From a virus, in the IMG/VR virus record IMGVR_UViG_3300030085_002245, positions 1 to 34,985 of that record: a DNA stretch of 34,985 nucleotides; one strand, written 5' to 3'. A program made the position numbers and the translations under genes. This document shows, piece by piece, positions 7,082-13,934 of the stretch (positions are counted from its first letter, which is position 1; every line of letters begins with the position of its first letter). A model generated the notes under the pieces. It did no database searches. It was not told the origin of the DNA and was given only the letters and a program-made list of their open reading frames with translations.

Positions 7082-7414
7082 TTAAGTGGTAATGCCTGCT
7101 GTTACAATTGCCATACCTTCAACCATTCTGGAAACAGATCCACTGCCCGATGTCAAAACAACGTCATAGTAATATCTTCCAGGATCTAAAGCAACCGTTT
7201 TCCCCGCTGTCATCGCAATAGAAACTTCTCCGGTTGAACCAGTGATGCTTACTGTGAATGACTGAGAAGACGTTGCCCCAGGATGTTTTTTAACTTTAGA
7301 CGCACCCGTAAATCCTGCTAAGTTAGATGCAGAACCATCAGACTCAGTAGATGTAAAAACCTCACTAAAGTCAGTTCCTTGTGGGATAGTTATATTTACT
7401 ACAGGGGTTGCCAT
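7082..7414 (-). CDS. Beta-rich 110-residue protein, baseplate/fibre-type
   Basis: Alternating strands (VVNITIPQGTDFSEVF, SFTVSITGSTGEVSIAMTAG, GRYYYDVVLTSGSG, MVEGMAIVTAG) and the 'G-x-Y-x-Y-D-V' turn suggest an Ig-like or BppU N-terminal-like sandwich. Proteins of this look and size are common in T4-like marine phages next to fibre genes, as I recall. It follows gp16 by 13 bases. A GATAAATA octamer at 7429-7436 overlaps the gp16 stop, but it is very close to this start. Function is unproven; likely a small virion or fibre-linked protein. Confidence 0.75.
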   Translation of the reverse strand: MATPVVNITIPQGTDFSEVFTSTESDGSASNLAGFTGASKVKKHPGATSSQSFTVSITGSTGEVSIAMTAGKTVALDPGRYYYDVVLTSGSGSVSRMVEGMAIVTAGITT

Positions 7415-7427
7415 CGTGCTTTTTTAA

Positions 7428-7862
7428 CTATTTATCATCAATCTTTTGCTTCTTAAGCATCTTTGCTAAATCTGCAGTCGATCCTACAAAAAGTGCATTG
7501 GTAACATTTTGAGGACCCTTAGATTTAGATTCTTCCTCTACATCTTTTAACTTCTTCTGCAGGTCCATCAGTTTATCGGTTGCATCAGAGACATTCTTAA
7601 TAAGTTGTCCAGCAACTTCATATGCTCTTGGCATTTCACTTTCTTGTGCTAACTCAAGAATTCCATTGATTGCTTCCTGACCCTTTTCAATGATTGAATA
7701 CAAGTTTCCTCTTGTGTATTCATAATCTTTCCTAACGTCATCTACAATAGGTCTTTCGGGTTTTTCCTGTTTAGGAATAACTTCAGTCTTTTCTGTTGCT
7801 GCAGGAACTATGTCTCCTGCAACATTGAAAGCGTCATTTAAATCGTCAAATTTGTTTGCCAT
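7428..7862 (-). CDS. 16: Small terminase subunit gp16
   Basis: A 144-residue acidic/helical protein matching T4 gp16 (164 residues) in layout. An N-terminal linker is followed by 'DDVRKDYEYTRGNLYSIIEK' (T4 has DDYGVVRRNMHFQQQ), a central helical pair (AINGILELAQESEMPRAYEV, then a heptad-like LMDLQKKLKDVEEE), and a conserved C-terminal NVTNALFVGSTADLAKML (T4 NATVFMGSPTELMD). Its role is to form the ring that recognises concatemeric DNA and regulates the gp17 motor. It lies five bases after gp15, as in the T4 order. Unusually, the large terminase gene does not follow: fibre-type genes come next. Confidence 0.87.
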   Translation of the reverse strand: MANKFDDLNDAFNVAGDIVPAATEKTEVIPKQEKPERPIVDDVRKDYEYTRGNLYSIIEKGQEAINGILELAQESEMPRAYEVAGQLIKNVSDATDKLMDLQKKLKDVEEESKSKGPQNVTNALFVGSTADLAKMLKKQKIDDK

Positions 7863-7867
7863 AGAAA

Positions 7868-8863
7868 TTAAATCTCATCAAAACCGAAGTTGTCGCCAAA
7901 CTGAATAAGGTCTGCATCTGCTGCAGTAATTAACTTAACCTCTGCTCCCTTTACGTGATTAGTAGCAGTTGTAGAGTCATATCCTCTCTCTACTGTAACC
8001 TTGCTTCCAGACCTGGATGCAATGCGGAAGTTCTCATCATCAATAACAAGAACTCCACCAACTGCAATACTGGTTGTATCACTAACTTCGATAATCGTTG
8101 CAATATCTGTAACATCATCAGAAAGTCTTGCTATGACGTTGTTTGAATAACTTTCTGTTGCTCTTGGTTGAACACTGTATGTGAATTCTCTGGATGGAGT
8201 TTGTGTTCTGTCTCCAGCAATATAACCAACAGTAACCTTTTTGATAACATCCTTGGAAGGATCGGAGATAGGACCAAACAGATAAGACTTTGCAGTAAAT
8301 CTCAAAGTGTAGATAAGAGACCTTCTTGTCTGATAATTGCCTTCATAGTCATCAGACATTGTGATACCTTCAAATACCACAGGAACATCTCTTTTTTCTC
8401 CAATTTGATCTACAAGATCAATGGTCAGATTATATGCAGGTTGAAAATATGGTAAAATCTGTTCTACGATTTGAAGCATATCATCATTTAATTTTGAATA
8501 TATGCTTAACTCAAATGACATATTATATGGAACAGGCATGAAAGTCTTTCTTACCTTTTTCTTATCACTACCGAGGGCAGAAATAAACGTTTGAGTAGAA
8601 GTTACCTTCCTTGATGGATCATAACTCAAACCAATCATCTCAAAAGACATTCTCGGCAGAGACAACTGAGTTGGTTTGTTTAGGTCAGATACCTGCTCCA
8701 GTCTGGCAAGAAACTTTTGAGTAGGACCATATGCAAGCGGAACTTTCAGTTCGCTTACAGTGTTATCAGAAGAATCCGTATGACGGATATTGATATCATT
8801 GAAGAGAGTTCCGAATCCAATGACGGTTCTTCTTAATATTTCGTGGTAAAAATACTCAAACAT
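7868..8863 (-). CDS. 15: Tail sheath stabiliser and completion protein gp15
   Basis: The N-terminus MFEYFYHEILRRTVIGFGTL parallels T4 gp15 (MFGYFYNSSFRRYATLMGDL), and the diagnostic 'DDMLQIVEQILPYFQPAYN' (about 128-146) is almost identical to T4's DDMFQIVEQILPYFQPHFN. gp15 caps the tail and joins it to the gp13/gp14 neck. At 331 residues it is longer than T4 gp15 (272): the C-terminal part (about 250-310) is an added small module, GGVLVIDDENFRIASRSG then TVERGYDSTTATNH, which also occurs in the gp7-like and 833-residue proteins. A CATAAATA octamer lies 22 bases upstream, overlapping the gp14 stop. Weak ribosome-binding site (GGTTGAAAAATG). Confidence 0.95.
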   Translation of the reverse strand: MFEYFYHEILRRTVIGFGTLFNDINIRHTDSSDNTVSELKVPLAYGPTQKFLARLEQVSDLNKPTQLSLPRMSFEMIGLSYDPSRKVTSTQTFISALGSDKKKVRKTFMPVPYNMSFELSIYSKLNDDMLQIVEQILPYFQPAYNLTIDLVDQIGEKRDVPVVFEGITMSDDYEGNYQTRRSLIYTLRFTAKSYLFGPISDPSKDVIKKVTVGYIAGDRTQTPSREFTYSVQPRATESYSNNVIARLSDDVTDIATIIEVSDTTSIAVGGVLVIDDENFRIASRSGSKVTVERGYDSTTATNHVKGAEVKLITAADADLIQFGDNFGFDEI

Positions 8864-8884
8864 TTTTCAACCAGTACGATATAC

Positions 8885-8892
8885 TATTTATG
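8885..8892 (-). promoter_or_regulatory. Candidate late promoter for gp15-gp16
   Basis: CATAAATA on the minus strand is 7/8 to the T4 late octamer. It overlaps the gp14 stop and sits about 22 bases before the gp15 ATG. Confidence 0.55.
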
Positions 8893-10300
8893 GATTGCCG
8901 AATGGATTACGTTCGGTGAAGTCAAGAATGCTATCTGCTTCACTTTCAATAATATCATTTTGAGCATATGGGTCTACAAGATTATCTGTATTTACGACCC
9001 TAACCTTATATATCGCTCCAGATGTTCCGCCCTGAACAATATCATTTGGTAAGAAGTCTCCCGTAACGTTTGAAATCTCCAAGGTATTTGTAGTAGACTT
9101 CCATTCTCTTACGCGAGCAGTATTTCCACTTACGCTTCCAGTAATAGTTTCGTTGTAGATAAATGTACCGATACCAACAGTAGTACCGAATCCAACTGGG
9201 TTAGCAACAACAACGGTTGGAGCAGTGCTGTATCCAAGACCTGCGTTTGTAAGGTATATTGCAGTTACAATACCAGCACCATTGATGTATGCGTGTGCCG
9301 ATGCAGATGCAGTTGTAACACCAGAAAGGAAGACTTCGTTTGTAAAGGAAACACCTGGTGCAGTGCTGTATCCAGAACCACCACTTGTAACAGTGACGAT
9401 ACCAATAACACCATCACCAATAGTTGCAGTTGCGGCAGCACCTACTCCACCACCTCCAAAGAACGCTACAGATGGTGGTTCAGTGTATCCATAACCAGCA
9501 TTTACTACCTCTACGCCCTGAACCTTAGAATCTTCTTTATTTCCAGTACAGTCAACCAAATCACCAATCATAGTTGCGACACCTACAGCGGTAAGTCCTG
9601 TAGTTGGTGCAGAAGAAATAGCAACTCTTGGTGCAGAAGAGTAACCGTTACCTCTATTTGAAAGTGTAAAGAATCTTACACCACCATCAACAACTCCACC
9701 CTGAACCGCAGCAGTTGCAGTTACTGCAGAACCAACAAGAGTCAGAGTTTGAATGTAACCTTCATCTGCAACATTATCATCAATCTCTGTAACACCAGTG
9801 TCCAAGATTTCGTCTTCGTATCTGAAGAGTTCGCAAGTCAATTCATAAACATAGTTCTTCTGAAGTTGGTAGAATGGTTTTTCATGTTCTACAAATTTAA
9901 TTTCAAATAGTCTATCACCCAATGGGAAATATACTAAGTCACCTTCTTTTGGTCTAGATGCAAGTTCAATATTTGGTAGACTTTCGGTCAAAGGAGTAAT
10001 ATAGTTTTCAAATCTTTCCTTTGAAATAGTAAGAGTTAAATCATCTAATGGTTGGACACCAAACTTTGATAAGATAGTTCCCTGTCCTTCATATCCTTCA
10101 TATGTGTTTACATATGCCTCAAGAGGATATGCATTATCAAACTTAGACTCAATAACTTCTTTTATTATTGTATTTGTCGTAGCATATTTTCTCGGAATAT
10201 AATATATCTCAACTCCATACATGCGGAGTTGTTCATTAATCAAGTCTTGTACTAAAGACTGCTCTGTTTGTGAACCTTGCTGAAAAAATGGGTTAAGCAT
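8888..10300 (-). CDS. 14: Neck protein gp14 with inserted repeat domain
   Basis: Residues 1-175 are gp14-like: MLNPFFQQGSQTEQSLVQDL, then QLRMYGVEIYYIPRKY, GDLVYFPLGDRLFEIKFVEH and YQLQKNYVYELTCELFRYED. The last 25 residues (SEADSILDFTERNPFGNP) are the family's C-terminus. At 470 residues it is far longer than T4 gp14 (256). The excess is a central block (about 187-383) of four GxGYxxxPxV units (NGYSSAPRV, GYGYTEPPSV, GSGYSTAPGV, GLGYSTAPTV), followed by a GSVSGNTARV...GDFLPNDIVQGG module. gp14 with gp13 closes the filled head and docks the tail. It starts one base after the gp13 stop (TGATATG). The insert differs from the N-terminal part in GC (27/60 against 16/60 in sampled lines). Confidence 0.93.
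   Translation of the reverse strand: MLNPFFQQGSQTEQSLVQDLINEQLRMYGVEIYYIPRKYATTNTIIKEVIESKFDNAYPLEAYVNTYEGYEGQGTILSKFGVQPLDDLTLTISKERFENYITPLTESLPNIELASRPKEGDLVYFPLGDRLFEIKFVEHEKPFYQLQKNYVYELTCELFRYEDEILDTGVTEIDDNVADEGYIQTLTLVGSAVTATAAVQGGVVDGGVRFFTLSNRGNGYSSAPRVAISSAPTTGLTAVGVATMIGDLVDCTGNKEDSKVQGVEVVNAGYGYTEPPSVAFFGGGGVGAAATATIGDGVIGIVTVTSGGSGYSTAPGVSFTNEVFLSGVTTASASAHAYINGAGIVTAIYLTNAGLGYSTAPTVVVANPVGFGTTVGIGTFIYNETITGSVSGNTARVREWKSTTNTLEISNVTGDFLPNDIVQGGTSGAIYKVRVVNTDNLVDPYAQNDIIESEADSILDFTERNPFGNP
9150..9740 (-). repeat. GxGY repeat block inserted in gp14
   Basis: Four imperfect units of about 40 residues, each with GxGYxxxPxV followed by a small-residue strand and a 'G-I-V-x-x-I/V-x-V' strand, probably a beta-solenoid or stacked-hairpin domain. 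The same unit recurs in gp8, the 833-residue protein and the gp7-like protein. Boundaries are approximate. Confidence 0.75.
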
Positions 10301-10301
10301 A

Positions 10302-11132
10302 TCATCCGATCATATCTAATGGGGGAAGTTCATATGTATTAGACATTCTCTCCATCAACTGGTCAAGTTCTCTCTGAGCATCATCATATATCTGTCTTCC
10401 ATTCAGTTCAATACCGCCAGGAAGTTTTACTCCTTGGAATTTAATAAGGTTCTGACCCCATTGTTTCTTAATTAAAATAGTAAGATATTTCTTGAGGAAA
10501 GAATCATTATAAACTCTAGTAAAATCATTTGGATCTAAAAGTCTATTACAATCTATAATGATATAACTATCAACCGATGCACCTGCCCAGTCAATATCTA
10601 AGTAAAGTCTATCTTGACGTTGATTAAATCTTATTTGCTTATCTGTAGAAAGCAAGAAATCAATATCTTCAAGATATGTTTTAGTCATTGCATAAGTTAA
10701 TAGTTCAGTAGAACCAAAGAAGTAAATATCATTTAAGAATAATTGATATTTAACACTGAACATATTATTTGTGATACTATTAGTACCATCAAATTTAAAT
10801 ATTTTATTAACTCCTATGATATGTGGAGGAACTTGAAGGTAGTTACTGTTTTCTTCAAAACTAAACGTAGTCGCAGTGTCAACTATCGTTGTCGTTGCAG
10901 TTGTAGTTGCAATTCCAACATTTCCTCTGCCTCTATCAATGTCTTCTTGAGTTATCTTATATTTCAAATACGTTTGAGTAACACCATCAAAGTGTCTCTC
11001 ATGAAAATATTGCAAAGCATCATCTACTAGGTCATCAATTTGCTCATCAGCAACATTGATTTCCAATACAGGGGCACCAAGTTGCCTTTTGCAATAATCT
11101 ACTAATTCTTGTCTAGATGATGGTTGCGCCAT
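10302..11132 (-). CDS. 13: Neck protein gp13
   Basis: At 276 residues it is close to T4 gp13 (309). Family-type features are the N-terminal helix 'SSRQELVDYCKRQLGAPVLE' with VADEQIDDLVDDALQYFHER, then LQVPPHIIGVNKIF (T4 has an equivalent VPxxIIGVNRVF), YQLFLNDIYFFGS, and the C-terminal 'FLKKYLTILIKKQWGQNLIK' with LPGGIELNGRQIYDDAQREL. gp13 is a head-completion neck component acting with gp14. It is one base away from gp14, so translation is probably coupled. A CCTAAATA octamer lies 20 bases upstream, overlapping the stop of the 73-residue gene; AGGA occurs about 13 bases before the ATG. No inserted repeats, unlike gp14 and gp15. Confidence 0.93.
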   Translation of the reverse strand: MAQPSSRQELVDYCKRQLGAPVLEINVADEQIDDLVDDALQYFHERHFDGVTQTYLKYKITQEDIDRGRGNVGIATTTATTTIVDTATTFSFEENSNYLQVPPHIIGVNKIFKFDGTNSITNNMFSVKYQLFLNDIYFFGSTELLTYAMTKTYLEDIDFLLSTDKQIRFNQRQDRLYLDIDWAGASVDSYIIIDCNRLLDPNDFTRVYNDSFLKKYLTILIKKQWGQNLIKFQGVKLPGGIELNGRQIYDDAQRELDQLMERMSNTYELPPLDMIG

Positions 11133-11152
11133 TTCTACAACTTATCCTGTAA

Positions 11153-11160
11153 TATTTAGG
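11153..11160 (-). promoter_or_regulatory. Candidate late promoter for gp13-gp14
   Basis: CCTAAATA on the minus strand contains the CTAAATA core also seen before the 597-residue fibre. It overlaps the stop of the 73-residue gene and lies 20 bases before gp13. Confidence 0.45.
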
Positions 11161-11377
11161 GTTTGTTTGCTAGAGACCTAAGAAGATCTTTAATTTCGTC
11201 AAGGTCTGTTTTCAAGTTTGAAACATCAGACTCCAATTTTTGCATTCTCTTTGCTTCAATCTCCTTACTTTTCTTCAATTTCAAGTAATTGTTGTAGTCA
11301 GTTAGATTTGTGTTTAGTATTGCTTTAGTAGATTCATCTCTTACTAAGTTATTATTATCAACAATTTTTGAATACAT
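11156..11377 (-). CDS. 73-residue coiled-coil protein
   Basis: A charged, soluble, helical protein with heptads in the second half (RMQKLESDVSNLKTDLDEIK, then DLLRSL). The N-terminal part is 'YSKIVDNNNLVRDESTKAIL'. Similar short proteins beside neck genes are common in T4-like cyanophages, as I recall, without known function. It starts one base after the 833-residue gene's stop with the same TGATATG junction used between gp13 and gp14. It may be an assembly factor or trimerisation element; it occupies roughly the genomic place of T4 wac but is far too short to be fibritin. Confidence 0.78.
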   Translation of the reverse strand: MYSKIVDNNNLVRDESTKAILNTNLTDYNNYLKLKKSKEIEAKRMQKLESDVSNLKTDLDEIKDLLRSLANKP

Positions 11378-11378
11378 A

Positions 11379-13880
11379 TCAAGCTAACGCAATAGTTCTA
11401 AAGTCTTTCAATCTTGGTGGGAATGCCTGGTTCGTGGAAGAACCAACAATCTTGATGCAGAAATATCTAAATGGTGGTAAGTTTTCTGCTGTAAACTCAT
11501 AATCACGGAAGACAAGTTCTTCACTTTCGTATGCATAAACGTCAGTCTTAGGAACTTTTTGATCAGGAGTTCCATCACTTGAGGAAACATCAACTGTTTG
11601 TCCTAAGTTATTGAGATTTGTATATCCAGGGAATGGATAGTAAATTGCTTCCTCATTAACATCATTTTTAATTGCATACAGTGCTCTGATATCACTATCA
11701 TCATTAACATATGCAGCAACAAGAGTCTTAATTGAAGTTGCTGGGACTTCAAGTTTAATAACGTTAGTTGCATAAACAAATGCTGATGGATCTTCCTTGA
11801 GAGACGCAACTCTTTCGTCAGTCGCAAAGTTCTCAATTGGTTTATTAATTCTGTTGGTTACAAGAATTAACGATGCTCTATCCAAGTCAACAACTGGAGA
11901 AATATCTGGGTTATTCGTAGTCAGATTTAAATTAACATTTAATGACTTATTACCTGGTAAAGTATCGAGAACAGCATCTTCATTAACTTTTGACGCAACC
12001 ATTCTTGGATTTTCAAAGTAGTTATTTGCATCTAAACTCAAGTCAGTAAATCCTTTATCAACAAAAGATTGCTCAGAACCATTAACACTTGTTGCTGATA
12101 TAGTTCTTATCGAAGCATCAACAGTAGTTCCATTCAAAGAAAGAATTTGAATATTAGGTCTTACTGTTTCAAACTGAATATTTTGAGTTGCCCTAATAAT
12201 AGAACCACCTGCAGACTTACTTTCGTTTGCATAAAGTTTAGGGAATGAAGTTCCGACAGATCTATCAACTTGCCCCTGAGGTAAAGCAGCAGTATTTCCA
12301 TCTTGAGTCATGTCGATCTTAATATTGTAATAATCAAGACCCACTCTATCAGTCAGTGTTGTATCTTGTAATTCATGATTTTTATTAATTCTTCTCAAAG
12401 ACACATTGTCAATTTCATATTTAAATACAGAACTTCCACTACTATGAGATGTGGCAGAAGTTTGATCTATCTCTCTTGTAATTCCAGTCAATGAAGTAGA
12501 AGTAACGCCTTCATAAGCAACAATCTCATCATCAATTATTACATATCCAGGATTTGTGCTGCTTACGCCTACATTCTCAAACGTAGAGAAGTTGACAGTG
12601 CCGTCAACTAAGATAGCATCAGTAGAATCTACAGAGTAATTCTCTGTTAGTTTAATTGGTTTTATATCACTCGTAACTTCAGAAATAGTTACTACGTTTG
12701 TGCCAGAGTGCATTCCGTGGTTCTTATGATTGACCTTGAAATGCAATCCGTCGTTTACTGTCTGAATTCCGTCTGCAGGAATAGTAACATTTCCACCAAC
12801 AGACTGATTTAACGTTGTAGTGACGCCAAGACTATTTGTATATCTAATTGTACCACCTACTCCTGTTGCAAAATCTCCCTGTACGTTGTCTAAAATTATT
12901 TCATTATTACCTACAGTTGCCTGAACTGAAAGTTGCAGGTTTCGTCCAAGAGTTTGTGTTCCTATCTGGTCTGCGGACAATACATCACCAATAACATAAC
13001 CTGTTCCGCCTTGACTGATAGTTGCAGCGACAGCAACTCCATTGCTAATAGTAATATCTGCAGTTGCGTCTCTACCAGTTCCAGTGATGCTTGTTAGAGC
13101 AACACCAGAGTGGACAAATGAACCAGCAGAAGGTGTATAACCAATACCTGCGTTAATAATACGAAGTTCACCATTTGATGTTCCTGCAAACCCAACGTAA
13201 TTTCCTGTTGCGTTTGAGTTCATCTGTAAGACTGTATTACCAATCTCAAGACCACTATCATTAACGGTTGTGCCCAATCCAACACGAATTCTCTTTGAAG
13301 AGAACTCCAAGGAATCTTTAAGTAATGTTGAAATTTGACCGTTTCCTACACCAAGTTCTGGGTTGTAGAAATTAAAATTACCTGGGGATTCTACAAACTG
13401 TGCTTTATATAATGTAAATTTCAAATCTTCATATGGACTTTCATTCCAAGTGAAAGTATTTTGAGATTTGAATAAACCACCTAAAAGTGGTTGTTTTGTA
13501 ACAATAACTTCTCTGGATTCTTGACTGGTGATAGTAACATCACCCTCACCCAATCTAGATACCCATACTCTATAGTTTTCTGAATTTGACAGAATGACTA
13601 TTGAGTGAAATCTCTCCCCAGTAAGATAAATTGGAGAGTCAAAAGTTATTCTCGTAGCAACAGAACCATCATCTGAAAGATTAACATCTTCAGGATCTAA
13701 TGTTACTTCACTAAAGGGAAACACATTTTGTGTAGGTAGACCCAATTCCATGGATCTTAATTGAACCGTTACTGGTAGAGTTTCATCTTTAGTTTGAAAA
13801 AAGATGTCAACAGAAGTTACAAAGATTCCGCTTGGTTCTTCTACATAAAATGATTGTGCTAATGGGTCTACAACGTTCAT
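11379..13880 (-). CDS. Large virion structural protein (833 residues), partner of the DUF4815 protein
   Basis: The N-terminus (MNVVDPLAQSFYVEEPSGIF, then VTSVDIFFQTKDETLPVTVQ) is a segment I associate with DUF4815-type phage structural proteins, where it usually forms the C-terminal half of one polypeptide. Here it is a separate gene. The middle carries GxGY repeats (NAGIGYTPSAG, SQGGTGYVIGDVL; about 240-305), an HGMHSGTNVVTI unit and a 'GYVIIDDEIVAYEGVTST' module (about 440-470). The end (YEFTAENLPPFRYFCIKIVG, then FPPRLKDFRTIAL) looks like a beta-sandwich. A likely baseplate or fibre-connector component, since T4 genes 9-12 are absent from this interval. It is in the same frame as the upstream gene but separated by four stop codons and a promoter-like octamer. 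Confidence 0.85.
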   Translation of the reverse strand: MNVVDPLAQSFYVEEPSGIFVTSVDIFFQTKDETLPVTVQLRSMELGLPTQNVFPFSEVTLDPEDVNLSDDGSVATRITFDSPIYLTGERFHSIVILSNSENYRVWVSRLGEGDVTITSQESREVIVTKQPLLGGLFKSQNTFTWNESPYEDLKFTLYKAQFVESPGNFNFYNPELGVGNGQISTLLKDSLEFSSKRIRVGLGTTVNDSGLEIGNTVLQMNSNATGNYVGFAGTSNGELRIINAGIGYTPSAGSFVHSGVALTSITGTGRDATADITISNGVAVAATISQGGTGYVIGDVLSADQIGTQTLGRNLQLSVQATVGNNEIILDNVQGDFATGVGGTIRYTNSLGVTTTLNQSVGGNVTIPADGIQTVNDGLHFKVNHKNHGMHSGTNVVTISEVTSDIKPIKLTENYSVDSTDAILVDGTVNFSTFENVGVSSTNPGYVIIDDEIVAYEGVTSTSLTGITREIDQTSATSHSSGSSVFKYEIDNVSLRRINKNHELQDTTLTDRVGLDYYNIKIDMTQDGNTAALPQGQVDRSVGTSFPKLYANESKSAGGSIIRATQNIQFETVRPNIQILSLNGTTVDASIRTISATSVNGSEQSFVDKGFTDLSLDANNYFENPRMVASKVNEDAVLDTLPGNKSLNVNLNLTTNNPDISPVVDLDRASLILVTNRINKPIENFATDERVASLKEDPSAFVYATNVIKLEVPATSIKTLVAAYVNDDSDIRALYAIKNDVNEEAIYYPFPGYTNLNNLGQTVDVSSSDGTPDQKVPKTDVYAYESEELVFRDYEFTAENLPPFRYFCIKIVGSSTNQAFPPRLKDFRTIALA

Positions 13881-13912
13881 TTTTTATATCTGTTGACTAT
13901 TATTAGTAATTA

Positions 13913-13920
13913 TATTTATC
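13913..13920 (-). promoter_or_regulatory. Candidate late promoter for the 833-residue gene
   Basis: GATAAATA on the minus strand is 7/8 to TATAAATA. It lies in the 54-base gap, 32 bases before the ATG. No Shine-Dalgarno sequence is visible ahead of that ATG. Confidence 0.5.
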
Positions 13921-13934
13921 TAGATTTTTCAGAC

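Noticed and set aside
7429-7436. GATAAATA octamer as a promoter for the 110-residue gene
   Set aside because: It encodes the conserved-looking DDK-stop end of gp16 and is only 15 bases from the next ATG; kept as a possibility but not listed as a feature.
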